Of a stretch of 64,000 nucleotides of DNA, positions 52,996 through 64,000 are shown one piece after another (positions within the stretch are counted from its first letter, which is position 1; every line of letters begins with the position of its first letter). Under the pieces are notes generated by a model. It worked only from the letters and a program-made list of their open reading frames with translations, ran no database searches and had not been told where the DNA came from. This DNA is from Arthrobotrys musiformis. Taxonomy: Eukaryota > Ascomycota > Orbiliomycetes > Orbiliales > Orbiliaceae. The stretch covers positions 404,501-468,500 of the forward strand of contig JAVHJL010000002.1 of NCBI GenBank assembly GCA_036971715.1, given 5' to 3'. Position numbers and translations under genes: made by a program.

Positions 52996-54711
52996 CTATA
53001 GATGAAGGAAACTTTTTGGTGGTTTGTCTGGCCATGGCCCATTCCCGGAAATGTCTTTCGAGCTCGAGATAGCACTTTGGACATCCTCCCTACTTGCCCT
53101 TAGAGACTCGACATCGATGCTGAGATCATGTTTTACCACGACAGCGATTGGCTCCAAATTCTGCATTGCGCCAATATCATCGTCCTCTGAATCCGGGGCC
53201 CTTCTTACTACACGGCTTGCACGGCTTGCACCCGCCCTACTCGTCGCATCGGAGGAGCTTCCTTCCGGCCGTCCATGGAAAGCTCGGATGGCGCGTTTTC
53301 TCTTGTGTCCAGTCGCCCAGAGTATTAACCACTTTATGCTAGGAGCACAAACAACGATTATTCCGCAGGTTATTTCACCGGAATCCCAGGTGAGGAGGCT
53401 GTGGTATGTAAACGATTGGGCGGAAAGGACAGTCGCAGTTCGAGCAACTGTGCAAGATATGGTGAGAAGCCCCAGGGCAAACATCAAAGCCAACCCCCAT
53501 TTTTCGGCCGTCGGAAGCATAATATGTGGAAGTATAAAGAAAGGAATGATGAAAACTAGCACAGGCCATTCCGTTAGTATTGATTATACAAGTTAGAATA
53601 GAGGGCATATCTAGCTAAACTAGCTAGACGCAACTTACTAATGACCTCCGTAAGAAGATGCAAAGTTGTCAAATATATAACACCGGACTCCCTGCTAAAT
53701 GAAAAGCAGAACTTTTCAGGGTCGGTACTCCAGTTTGCGGCGACATCCCCGCAGGAGAAGATGTTTGTAACGAGAAAACCGATATAGCTCAGGAATACCA
53801 GGACGCTTGTCAGATGAATACACCACCTTAACCCATGAAGCCATGGTGGTACCAAATAGGTGTATAATGCCATGAATGCCGCTTTGATTACCCAAAAGAT
53901 TGTAAAAGTTACGAACGAAGAGAAAAACAGTAACTATGAAAAGCTTAGCCAACACTCTATATTTCGACAGCCCACGTACGGCTCAGGGTAATTCCTATTA
54001 TCATATGAGCCTTACCCTCAGCATTAATGACAACCTAGCTTTGTCCTCTGTATTCTGTAGCAATTCCTTGTAACCATTGACGCTAAAGTTTGCAACCGGC
54101 ATATTGAAGAAGTCCAGCTTATGCAGCTCAATCGCGATGACTTCTTCGGATAGATAGAGGCCCACACATAAAGCAATGAAGATATCTGTCCATCCAAACT
54201 TTGTCTTGAGCCACCATCTTACTGCTTGTTTTAGAGCGACAACAATAATGGCTAAGATGAAGAGAAATATCTTCAATCCCTAGTAGTTCAGGGGTGTTAG
54301 CTCGAGGTCTAAGGTAGTGCGTGTCATAGTGATATGTTGAAGGGTAATGCTAGCTAGCATACAGGGATATATATAGAAGGAATTGAGGGATGAGTTATCG
54401 GGGACTTACTATTGCCTGTGAAGCTGTCAACATTTCAAGCGTCGAACAAATGTCAGCGACGTACGCAATGCTATTGAGTATGATCGATGGGTCAAATGTA
54501 GTACCGGCCGTCGTCAAAACCAGATCTTGCGCTTGCTGCTTTACTTCAATCCACGAATTCGGGAGCGCTCGAGTGATAGCAGCAGGTTACATTACCAGGG
54601 AATAAACGTAAAAAACAATGTCCTTCCATTCCCAGTAAAAGCTTTACGTACGAAAGGCAGGCCCCTATATTTTATAGCTTCCAGAATCCGGATATCCCAC
54701 GCCTGTGCCAT
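52996..54711 (-). CDS. PTH11/rhodopsin-like integral membrane protein, five exons
   Basis: Exons 54711-54648, 54567-54410, 54279-54016, 53933-53639 and 53555-52996 sum to 1341 nt, 446 residues. Internal junctions are in phase with GT donors and AG acceptors, with a TACTAAC branch before the last exon. The first junction (donor GTAAAG) is the least certain. Several hydrophobic segments are visible: LKIFLFILAIIVVAL, WTDIFIALCVGLYL, FSSFVTFTIFWVIKAAFMAL, CIHLTSVLVFLSYIGFLVTN, IIFIIPFFILPHIML, WGLALMFALGLLTI and ITCGIIVVCAPSIKWLIL. The IKAAFMALY segment, the Cys before TM4-5 and a cytosolic Ser/Arg-rich tail fit the fungal rhodopsin-domain family related to PTH11 receptors. Ligand unknown. Confidence 0.8.
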
Positions 54712-57348
54712 GTGGTTCGGGACTGTCTATCATTAAGCGAGATGATAACTCGATTAAAGCAGAAAGACGAACCGGATAAAACAGCGGCTACATATTTCAG
54801 ACATTGGATAAGAATGCTCTGCGAGAAACGTTTCAGCGAGCTCGAAGACTCTTGGGGGGTGGGGACGTGCTGAAAGACGACATGTGCATATGTGACCGTG
54901 TTGCGCCACTGCCGCAAACAAATTTTATAAAACTAATTAATCGATATGATCATGCTCCAGAAATTTTGCACAAAAGGAGAATCATCGCGTGCGTATGTCC
55001 TATGCGGCCGGGAATATTCTGTGCCTCAGTAACCCAGTTCTTGAGATGTGGAGCAAAAGGGCAAGGCGCCATGGATTCATGAAAATTTAAAGCGAAGAGG
55101 GGGTCTGTGTTGCCACTGTTGGAACGCCAAAAATTGGGTTCTCACGAATTGAGAACTCCCACGCGAAATAGACGTCTCTCCACCTGCCTAGTTTAGCTAA
55201 GCCCCGAACTCCGAACTTATCTAGAAGCATGAAACAAGGGAACTCGTTGAAATTGTGGGACTCCTTTCGAGCTTTGTGGGTTGAGTTGCGCCAGATTGAA
55301 TGGGAAGAAATTCGTCAATCCACATCAATCAATACCATATGACCACGGCCATGCATACGTATGCCGCCCATACTGTGCGTCTGGGCGCTGGTGCTGATGT
55401 TAATATTAATGTCAAATCACAATCACATGCGGATATCGCATCTGGTTGATCATGAAACGGTTAACCATGGCATGGAGTCGAGTGCTAACATGCTGGCTGC
55501 TTGCCGCTAACATGGACACGACAAGTCGACTGCGTCGGTGTATTGTCAAATGTTAAAATCTTTGGTCGCTAGCTACCCATAAATATATATCTTACGAGCA
55601 CAGAGGTTCAGTTAAATATGTCTTGGACCCATGCCGCCAGGACACATTTATAGATCATTGCGCAATTGTGGTTAACGTTTCGTATAATACGATCGAATAT
55701 TAATTGTATCAGATCTAGTCAGATTGGTACCTAGGAATATATTAAATTAAGAAGCTAGCAGGCACACTATTGATGTCCATATTACAAGAGATATGTAAAA
55801 TGCTAGTTATACACTAAGACAAATTCTCTCGGAACCGTCTTCTGAGAACCTGGAACAGTTGAGAGTTCATGCAGGACCAGCAAGAGCTACCGGTCCTTCA
55901 GGGATATGTTGCATGTTGCGAATCTAGGAAAACAGGAGCTAAAGGGTTTAATACATCCAATCAGCACAGCCGCAGGTACGATAAATTATCCCAGATATGT
56001 ATGAGCATGGATTGCCGAAACTAGTCTCGTGCTAGATATCTTTTTGGCATCATGCAGGTCGCCTTTGCGCTGTCGCTCACATTGATACGGTTAGAAGCCT
56101 GAAGATCGACCCCTTGGAAGCTAGAAGTTCGAAGTTAAAATTAACGCCTAGCATAAAAACAGTTTCTCCGATGATATTGCGAAAGGTGGAACATAGCTAC
56201 TCCCTGTGGCATTAATTCCGCCAGTTAAATCGCACGAGTTAGTAATATCGACGCCATAGTATATGTATTTACATATTCTCGGTCTACTATATACTGAACG
56301 GTTTGGGTAGACAGCATATTTTAGCTGTTTACATGCATGCATAATTATGTAGTGTTAGACAGTCGACTATGTTGATAGATGTAGCTCGCGCTCGCACTGG
56401 TCGCTCAGGGTATCCGAATCGATCAGCCGAATCGATGTACATACATATGTTGAATTCAAGCTGATCATTGATTGTGCTATCTAGAGAGGGGTAATGTGGG
56501 GGTTCCGACGATGTTGAGCTTTAAGAGCCGAGGTAGCCCGAGCGCGAGCCTAGACACGGAATATCAACGTCAACGGCCGTGCGCGCATGCAGCTAAAACT
56601 ACAATTCGCGTCGTGGAAAACCTAGAAAGACCGCAAATAACCTTATCTCATAAACCAGCACTGCTGTGACAATAGCCCTCGGCTCGGTAAGTGCCGTGAA
56701 CTTGTGGGGAGACTCCTGCGTCTCCAAAAACCTTGAGTTCAAAGCTCCAATCCAATACGTACCATACCTGGAGCCGTTTCGCAATTAATTTCGGGGCTTC
56801 GTTATACTACAAAGTCGCTTAAACAGATCCCCACCTCCAACGCATAGCCAAGCTGAGTAAACGTTAGATACTCCTCTCTTTGTAGAGCACGCGGCTCGGA
56901 TGCATCAAGACTTGAAACCTAGCTAGGATACCTATCAGTGAGCTATTAGTCCTCTCCTCACCTCACCGGCAATCTTTACCTCAACGGTCCCGACCTCGGC
57001 TGATAAAATTTGACCTTCGTCGACAAAGGAAAACATGGAGGCAGTTTGAGCCCTCTTGATTGTAGGTAGGTTCACATAGATTGTTATTCGAAAGCATATT
57101 AGTTCGAAATAGGGCTGCATTCCTTAGAGCCTGCCGGCTGCCAGGATCAACATTTTATTTTACCAATACGTGAAGGCACTTGATAAAGATTATATATATA
57201 CAGGAACCTGAAATAAAAATATTAAATGGCTCCCTCGACAACTTATCCCGGGTACATAAATGCGAGGACGAATAAAAGGCTGATCGTGTAGTTGAGGTGT
57301 TGAGATCTAGAGGGAATAGAGCTGTAGGACCAGCAACATACGTTACCA
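54712..57348. other. gene-poor region, 2.6 kb
   Basis: It separates the membrane protein gene from the copper-fist gene, and both flanks are on the - strand. Scattered frames (for example 54804-55082) start at TTG and lack domains. TATATA runs are frequent (55580-55780, 56260-56290). There is no recognisable mobile element. Confidence 0.4.
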
Positions 57349-58239
57349 TTAGCGGGGCTCAAATGCAAATTCATCTAATACAGTTGGCCCACTACCCGGA
57401 TAAACGCTCCCAAGTTCCATCGCAGACTCTTCGACGAAGGCATCCAGGAAATTTGACAACTCGAGGTTCTGTGTGTCGGTTTCTGTGAAGTCCAGATAAG
57501 GAGGCAACGAGTTCGGATATACTTCCCATCCAGGGTCCCAATTCACCCCCTCCACAGTGACGGCAGCTGACGGCAATCTAGGTAACTCTGATACTAGTTC
57601 TGGGTTCCAGGCATCTGCATTGTGCGCGTTGTTCATATGATCAATCACCCCACCTCCGATAACCCCTAATTCTTCGGAGGGGCTGTCGCCATGAGATATC
57701 GGTTGTAATGGGGTTCCGCCGGTAGAAAGACTCTCTTGCAAAGAACTTGGAGACCCGGATGATGATTCGCTAGCCTCGAGGATTTCATTTTGTAGCCCTG
57801 GGGCTATACTTGTCGTTGAATGGCACTTTTTGTAGGCACATTTACAGGCACCGCCCTCCATACACCTACACCGTTTTTCTAAACAAGTTTCTGTCAGCCT
57901 GTATTTTGTTTAGACCCTTAAATTTGATAGCACCTATACCATTTCCCCCAGAGGCGCCGTTTCGAGCAACCAGCTCGCATTTACACCTCGTGTGAAGAGA
58001 GCGTGAGCTGCGTAAAGAACGGCAGTGGTGACATTGCGATACTGGTCGACCTTTCTTACCAAGTGGTTTGAGTGGACGTTCTATGTGAGACAAACATTAG
58101 GAAACTTTAGAAAATACTTTATATTTTTGGATACACAAAGCTTGTACGATATCTGCATACCAATATGATTGCAACTGGCCGCCCTATGTCCTCGGATACA
58201 AGTCTCGCAAGCCCACGTCACACCGTCTATAACCATCAT
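57349..58239 (-). CDS. copper-fist DNA-binding transcription factor
   Basis: Exons 58239-58161, 58080-57940 and 57878-57349 (introns 80 and 61 nt) give 750 nt, 249 residues. The N-terminal copper fist is clear: VTWACETCIRGHRAASCNH supplies the zinc ligands C11, C14, C23 and H25, followed by the KKGRP minor-groove motif and QCHHCRSLR. Further down, RCKC and the spliced block RCRCMEGGACKCAYKKC give the clustered Cys of the copper-binding polycopper segment. The remainder is acidic and Pro/Ser-rich, consistent with an activation region. Such factors control copper uptake or detoxification genes. At 249 residues it is short for the family. The start could be either of the two adjacent ATGs at 58239 and 58236. 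Confidence 0.92.
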
Positions 58240-61200
58240 GCTGGTAGGTTTTAACTTGTGGAGCTTAAATGGCGGGACCTCTGTCGCGTGTGTGGTCGTG
58301 ACCACGGAATTGATTTCCGTCTCCCGATCCCCAAGAATATTTTGAGAAGTGTGGGCGACGTTAACGTTCCACGTTGCGCAAGGGGCTGATCGGGAATCGA
58401 ATGGAACCAAATCTTCTACCCCAGTCTCAGGCGCTTCGACCACGCAGCAACCACGCAACATGAACGTCAGAAGTTCGAAGGGGGCCTCGTACGTGCGTAC
58501 TAGCCTCAACTAGGTTTGTGGATTACAAAATTTGTGGAACTTGAGCCAAAGATTCGATTTCGTCACGAGATCGGTACGGATAGCGGAAGAAAAAGTGACT
58601 TCTAGATAACCGGATTCCGTATCGTTTTAATAGTACTCTGTTGGATTATGACATCGACAACGCACAAATAGCTCTCAAGGTGCAGCCAATTCCTTCGGTT
58701 TGCAGGGGGCTTGCGCTATTTGTGCGCTTCCCCGCACAAATCTCTCACCTAGACTAGAATACGGCGAAGGGGTCGCGGTTGAGTTTGCGTTAAGGTTTTT
58801 ACTATAGAATTTTAAACTGGCAGCTATCCCGATCATGGCATCGAAGAATGGTCCGACCAAACGCATTCCCGAAAGTCAGCATATCAGTCGCCACATGTAG
58901 AGAACCAGAGATCCGGTTGCGGCCTTGCAGCGCTTGTATTGGATAGTAGATACATGCTTGTAAATTGTGTGGCATCTGGCCGAACTTTCGATCGGTCGGC
59001 TATCAAGTACTGCGCCCCGTCGATGCCGGAATCTAAATGACATCCGGCGACAATCCTGCGACAGTCGACAGGCGCACGGCATGTGGGTCAACCGCAAAGT
59101 TCAAAACCCCCCAAATTTACCCGACGGGAATATTCGAATTAATAGGGACTGCTTAAGTTGTTTCGATAAGGCCGTAGGATCATACTGTGGGTAATATCTA
59201 GCGGCAGCGCTGCGTATAACTACTGAATTCAAGGCGCAAGTATCGCGCCGGATTGAGCGAGTCTCAATACTCCTATTCATGCCGGCCAGTCTTCCTTTAC
59301 GCGCTGAACTAGGCTGTATTTGGCCATGCCAAATTCTTTGAGGCCTCCAAGGCAGAGGTGATCATCCTCCTGACTATTGAGGCCTCATCAGTGTTGAGCC
59401 CTTTCTCTAACCCCGTCCGGATTCATAGCACGTTGGTGGAAGTACTGAAAAAAAAAACGGACCGTTCACTAACCTTGGCCTTCATTTGGAAACTTCCATC
59501 GTATACCTATGCAAAATTGATGACCCCGGATTCGGGTGAACCTACACCCGAGTTATTGAACCTTAAAAACATCTCTATCTCACAATATGACAAGGGCTCT
59601 TGAAAATGGAACTTACGATGAACCTGACTTCAAGCTCTGAGATCTTACTCCGCCGATCCTGAAAGTGTAATCCGAAGGTCCCTCCACACCTGCTTCCCTA
59701 GATATTCCTCCCATCGTTCTCCCTCTTGAACGCTAGGGGAGTCCCATACCGACCGGTATTCTAGCTCCTGAAACAACCCCCTTCTCCTCAACCTTGACTT
59801 GAGATATGTAACGCAATCGCTCAGCTCCTTAGAAACCATGCACATTTTGTGAGTGTGCCAAAAAGCTAAAATTGACCTGTCATCGATCGGGACTTGTCAT
59901 TCGCGTTTTTTTTATATGCTCCATGCTGACAGCTCTTTGCAATGGTCAGACCAGAAAGGGCGAAGTAGAGAGGGGAGGAAAGAGCAGTAAGTGACCCACT
60001 GCCCTCTTCCCCCCGCTCTAATTCGCCACCCCTGGTCTCACCAGCCCCGGTATGAGCCGAAAATATGCTTTGAGAGTGAATATACCGTAGAGCTAGAGGA
60101 GGTAAATTATGTATATCGATAATCGTTGAGGGGAGACCAAGTACATGTGTATGTACATCCAGAGGTTGAAGCTCTTGACGCAAGCGTTCTTTAAGTTCAT
60201 GAGTAGATTATATCGATTTTGAAGAACCCTACATCCAATTGATTGCCGGCATCTCAGTCTATCTTATAACGTTGGCCAGGTTTGTTTTCCAGACATCCTT
60301 TGCAGAACAACAAGAGCGTTGTTGCATGATTTTCAAGTGAAATCATTGACCTAACTCGAGATATCTAGATATCAGCTTAACTAGCAGCCACATGCTGCGA
60401 ATGGCTAAAACTAGATGACCGCTTACATTTAAGAAGAACTAACGGTCCCAATTAAGACCCACCTCATAACTGACCGGTCTATATTACGAGAAAAGTATTT
60501 GGAAAGGCATTCGAGAGGGAGCCGCATTCATTCTCGTGAACGCCAACGCATGACATTGAACAGCTCGCTGGAATTCTGAATATTAAAATATAAATGAGAT
60601 ACCACTAGTTTCTGGACTGGTCCCATGGCACCGATGTTATAGGCTTGGGAATCACAGTGTAAAGAGGCCGTATCCAAGTTTCCACGCTGACTCGTTACCT
60701 GATTGGCGTCGAGATCCCTACCATATATATATATATGCACGTTCCACGCACACCATATATATCCATCATATGACACCAACATTCGGCGGCACAAGATTTC
60801 CTTAGTTCACCATTATAATAATATTTATGCCGAAAACTGGGGGGCTGCATTGTGGTGTCTAAAATATTTGTACCGTGCCAAGTCTAGCCGCCCAGACGCC
60901 CAGAATCCTTGTCGCTGCAGAGACTCGTATCTCTAGATGCTTGGTCTCACCCTCCAAGGCCAAAACCTTGAACAAAAAATGGCGACATCGGGGTCATACG
61001 TGTCTGTGGGCATGTTGCTCCCTTACCATGATTTGTATATATACTTGATACGGGTAGATAAACCCGGAGGCATTCCTCGTCCTTTCGCTACTCCGTGTCA
61101 ACGACCCAGCCAGAGGGTACGTTGCATGATTTATATCAACAAATTGATCAAATCAACGTTGCGTATCAATATTCTCAAACTCTGGAAATTTGCTTCCGTT

Positions 61201-62200
61201 CAAATTGCCGCTCCCGCTCAAACGAAGTTTTTGACGAACAGCTGTTCATTCAAACGGGGTTTCAGGAGGGCCGACTGCATACCCGAACCCTTGGAGTTCG
61301 CTTGCACTGCTCCTCAGTCGTAGGCCTATATATATACCTTTACATCGTGGAAGAAGCCAATGTCGTCTTTAATGATACATTGTCCACAAAAATCAACCAA
61401 GAGGGTTAAAATTAGTGGAATTCGGTACAAAATACTACGATGTGGTATCGATCTCGTACCCAGACTGCACAAAGGGATATCTCCGTTATACAGGAGTCTT
61501 GTGGGTTCAGAGATGAGACACTTTAGAAGGCACTTCGTGATTTACAATTGGGAGCTTTAACCCACAGTATCTGACGGCTGGCACACAGTCGTACAAAATC
61601 CTTTTGTGTACGATTACATTTAAATATATCGGTGGGATGTGTGCAAATTTTAAATTGTAAAACAAATGCGAGTCACTCCGACAGTCCGGATGCGAGACCA
61701 ATATTGCATTTTACATCTCGAGTACGGCTTGGCCGGCCTCGAGTTGGCATTTCAAAGCTCGAAGTCATTCATGTTGTATTGCGACTGCGAATTTGAGGTC
61801 CAGGTTCTATATCGAGAAAATCGAGCCACAACCGCAACCATGGACTCTGGAACATATATACAGTGTCATTTGCCCTGCGACTTTTTGGGAGTAGTTTACA
61901 TCGCAAGATAATAGTTTCAGTACCTTCAAAATCCTAAACTTGCCTCTGTGCACCTACTTTGAGCAGCTCATTTTCATGTCACGATGTATACAGACATATC
62001 CAATTACCTCGAGATGCATCGATGACAACGCCTATATGATAAAAAAAAATCTTTCGTATAAATTTCAACCTGCAAAACTTAAAGATCAAGACAGCGGCCT
62101 TAAATACTCTTGCAACGGGAAACTGCTGTGAAAGAAGCAAGTAAATTATAAAAGATAAAATACTAGCTTTCGACTGAAGAGTAATAAAAGCGACTACAAA
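58240..62200. other. gene-poor region, 4 kb
   Basis: This is the longest empty stretch. It holds a possible 66-codon ORF (listed separately), a dispersed-motif copy at 61450-61474 and TATATA runs near 60723-60732. Open frames at 60937-61409 occur in two phases without an ATG for the better one and are not called. No transposon protein or terminal repeat was recognised. Confidence 0.4.
59645..59845 (-). CDS. possible small protein, 66 aa
   Basis: An ATG at 59845 (with a second at 59839) opens a 66-codon frame of protein-like composition: MCMVSKELSDCVTYLKSRLR, then WDSPSVQEGERWEEYLGKQVW. There is no known domain. It could be a small gene, an exon, or a remnant of a decayed longer gene. Confidence 0.25.
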   Translation of the reverse strand: MCMVSKELSDCVTYLKSRLRRRGLFQELEYRSVWDSPSVQEGERWEEYLGKQVWRDLRITLSGSAE

Positions 62201-62647
62201 ATGAGCACTTCAAACCCCATTATCGTTAAGGTCAACAGTGTTGCTCCCGCGGGCTTTGATAGCAGCATGGTAATATCATCCGTCGTAATACAAACGTATC
62301 TCGATTTATCCTACACACAACTCCAGGAACTCAGCGGCGTGATGAAATATACCTTTGACAACTCCAAGCACTGGCACGACACCGAAAATGGAGGTATTGT
62401 GTCCGAGGTTGAGATCGCCCAGGAACTAGAGTCCGTGTTGGACAAAGAGATGTCACCGGAGCTTAGTGCGAAGCTTCTGTTTACAGGTGTATCGAGGGGC
62501 GCCGATGAAGTTGGGCATGCTATTTACCGTTTATATCTGTATACTGCCGATTACATACAAAGGGTTTCGGACAAGCTTCAGCCGCCAGGACCATCGGACA
62601 AACAATATACATTTAAAGCTCATAAGTTCAAAAAGCTAGGTATATAG
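62201..62647 (+). CDS. hypothetical protein, 148 aa
   Basis: This is a single-exon frame with an ATG in good context (AAAATGAGC). It gives 148 residues with balanced composition: a Val/Ser-rich first third (NPIIVKVNSVAPAGF), a central amphipathic helix with VSEVEIAQELESVLDKEMSP and a basic end (YTFKAHKFKKLGI). There is no signal peptide, membrane helix or familiar motif. It may be a lineage-specific small protein. Its isolation in a gene-poor area lowers certainty that it is expressed. Confidence 0.5.
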   Translation: MSTSNPIIVKVNSVAPAGFDSSMVISSVVIQTYLDLSYTQLQELSGVMKYTFDNSKHWHDTENGGIVSEVEIAQELESVLDKEMSPELSAKLLFTGVSRGADEVGHAIYRLYLYTADYIQRVSDKLQPPGPSDKQYTFKAHKFKKLGI

Positions 62648-63957
62648 AGCGCCTGGTCTCGAGGCTAAGGTCTATAAACAGGGATGCAAAATCTATATGT
62701 TGTGTGCTGTGCACTGGGAGCGGATGCACATACATCGATCCATATTTAAGGACTAACAAGGTCCCGTTCTCAGACGTCACAAAGGACTAGCAGCCCAATT
62801 CATGACATCAAATAGGAATTCGAAGTTTTCAAAGCCTTTGGCTCAAATAGTTACTCAAGCTATCCGGCTTTACATATACATGACTTGACCCCATTGTTGA
62901 CAGAATCAAAATGCATTAATGATGGATGCGGAAGTTTAAAGCACAAGATGCCTGAGAGAAGTTTTTGAAGGTACCTATACACAAGACCATCTAAGCCTGA
63001 ACGCCACAAAGCATTTTGGTATCAGGGACTTGAGCTAGAAATAAAGTCTGGACTCAATTCGAAGAGCCGACGGCAGTTCGTGCGCATACTATGGTTGCAA
63101 CAGTGCGGCTGAATTGAAGAGACGGTGATTTCTCAACATGTACTCCGTACATGCAGACTTATGGCACTTTGGAAGGATTATAGCTGCTTGGCCAGTGTGA
63201 TATCCGAACTTGAGAAGATGCAAAAGCATTGAGAAATCGTGAAAAGATAGCGGGAGATAAGGTTTTTCCCAGATATCCTTTTTGGGACATAAGCAAAACC
63301 GAGAAGCTGGGATTCTGACTGCCGAAGCCCCTAGTTTCCCAGCCTTCTGGAAACGTGGGTAAACACGGGCTTGGTTCTGAGGATACATTCTCATGTGCTC
63401 AATGCAAAGAAATGGAGACACGAGCCGAACAAGTAAAATTCAAGTATTTCTTTAGTGGCCTCAGCCGCCAGCTTTAAAATTTGAAGTGGGTCCATCCAAG
63501 CATTGGTTAGTATCTCGCGGAAGCTCGGCTGTTCGCCGTTAGGTCCATGCTTCGAAAATAAATCCGGGGAGCTCAAGCTCATGCATCTTTCGCAATCGAT
63601 ATTTCTCGTGTCATTCAAGGGATTTCTCATCAATTGCGAGAGTGATATTGCATTGCAGCCACCACAGTGCAGCCAAGACGCGGGTCAAGATAACCAACTT
63701 TTGGGCTGTTGAATTGGCCCAAATGCGGTGACATTGTCAGCCCACAGCTTGCAATCACTTGGCTGTCTCGTTCTACTTGGCGGATGTGTGCATCTTAAAA
63801 TCTTGTCATAACCCCAAGAGTCTTGTCCTGCGCAAACAAAACCGAAGCACGTCCAAAAACGGACAAGTTGGTCCAATCAGAATTCAACAACCGTTTTAGA
63901 CCTCAGGATTTATGTAGTTTAGGACTGAAGTTACATAGCAGAACCAGTTCAGTCGAA
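62648..63957. other. intergenic region
   Basis: A copy of the dispersed motif (CAGACGTCACAAAG) lies at 62771-62784. A - strand frame at 63391-63633 holds a CxxC (DCERCMSL) that faintly recalls N-terminal parts of fungal HET-type proteins, but it is too short and isolated to call. Confidence 0.4.
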
Positions 63958-64000
63958 ATGCCAAAAGATACAGGGCCAGGTAAAAGCGAAGGCGAGTGCT
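63958..64000 (+). CDS. possible start of a gene running off the right edge
   Basis: An ATG at 63958 (context GAAATGCC) opens a frame, MPKDTGPGKSEGEC, that is still open at the last base. Only 14 codons are visible, and a possible donor GTAAAA lies inside. It may be a first exon or chance. Confidence 0.2.
   Translation, partial: MPKDTGPGKSEGEC

Noticed and set aside
60937..61409. Two overlapping + strand frames (128 and 104 codons)
   Set aside because: The more protein-like one has no ATG and I could not find convincing splice sites joining it to an upstream ATG.
63391..63633. - strand frame with CxxC resembling the N-terminal part of fungal HET-type proteins
   Set aside because: The similarity is only a few residues, and no HET domain or continuation is present in the flanks.
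1..64000. CRISPR arrays, prokaryotic operons or riboswitches
   Set aside because: The window is plainly fungal nuclear DNA with spliceosomal introns, and no repeat-spacer pattern was seen.

Overview
This 64 kb window is nuclear DNA from a filamentous ascomycete (Pezizomycotina). Most genes are split by short introns of about 50-125 nt with GTAAGT-like donors, CTAAC/CTAAT branch motifs and AG acceptors. The gene repertoire is typically fungal: bZIP and copper-fist regulators, a PTH11/rhodopsin-like membrane protein, an AA9-CBM1 lytic polysaccharide monooxygenase, secreted A1 aspartic proteases and an NmrA-like reductase. A leotiomycete-like saprotroph or plant associate is plausible, but I cannot fix the lineage from sequence alone. 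All exon structures were worked out by hand from splice signals and phase. In every spliced model the summed exon length is a multiple of three.

Layout. 0-8 kb: end of a gene entering from the left, a WCPPC thioredoxin, a fungal orphan-family protein, and two related genes (3997-5328 and 6652-7437) forming a divergent local paralog pair. 8.9-18.8 kb: a fungal bZIP factor with a 6-nt first exon, a large F-box protein, a cysteine-rich secreted protein and a DUF2235 hydrolase. 22-33 kb: a wax-synthase-like acyltransferase, an NAD(P)-binding reductase, two pepsin-type secreted proteases about 2.2 kb apart, a VOC/glyoxalase-fold protein and an intron-containing tRNA-Lys(CTT). 35.9-39.3 kb: a six-exon gene for a secreted protein with an extremely tryptophan-rich C-terminus (the most unusual object here), then an orphan protein gene followed by a strong G-quadruplex-type tract. 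39.6-46.2 kb: a Mn superoxide dismutase without a mitochondrial presequence, a small EF-Tu-domain-3-like protein, a bZIP-DUF3425 regulator and a secreted orphan protein. 47-58 kb: an eight-cysteine hydrophobin-like small secreted protein in three exons, a dienelactone hydrolase, the AA9-CBM1 LPMO, a PTH11-like membrane protein and a copper-fist transcription factor. 58-64 kb: mostly gene-poor, with one small orphan ORF.

Together the genes suggest a secretory and environmental-response neighbourhood (polysaccharide oxidation, proteolysis, surface proteins, oxidative-stress defence, copper sensing) rather than one biosynthetic pathway. Gene-poor stretches of 2-4 kb (12.8-15.2, 18.8-22.2, 33.2-35.9, 54.7-57.3, 58.2-62.2 kb) are rich in TA runs and hold no intact transposon that I can recognise. 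A short dispersed motif around CTCGTACCCAGAC recurs at several sites, once as an inverted-repeat foldback element.
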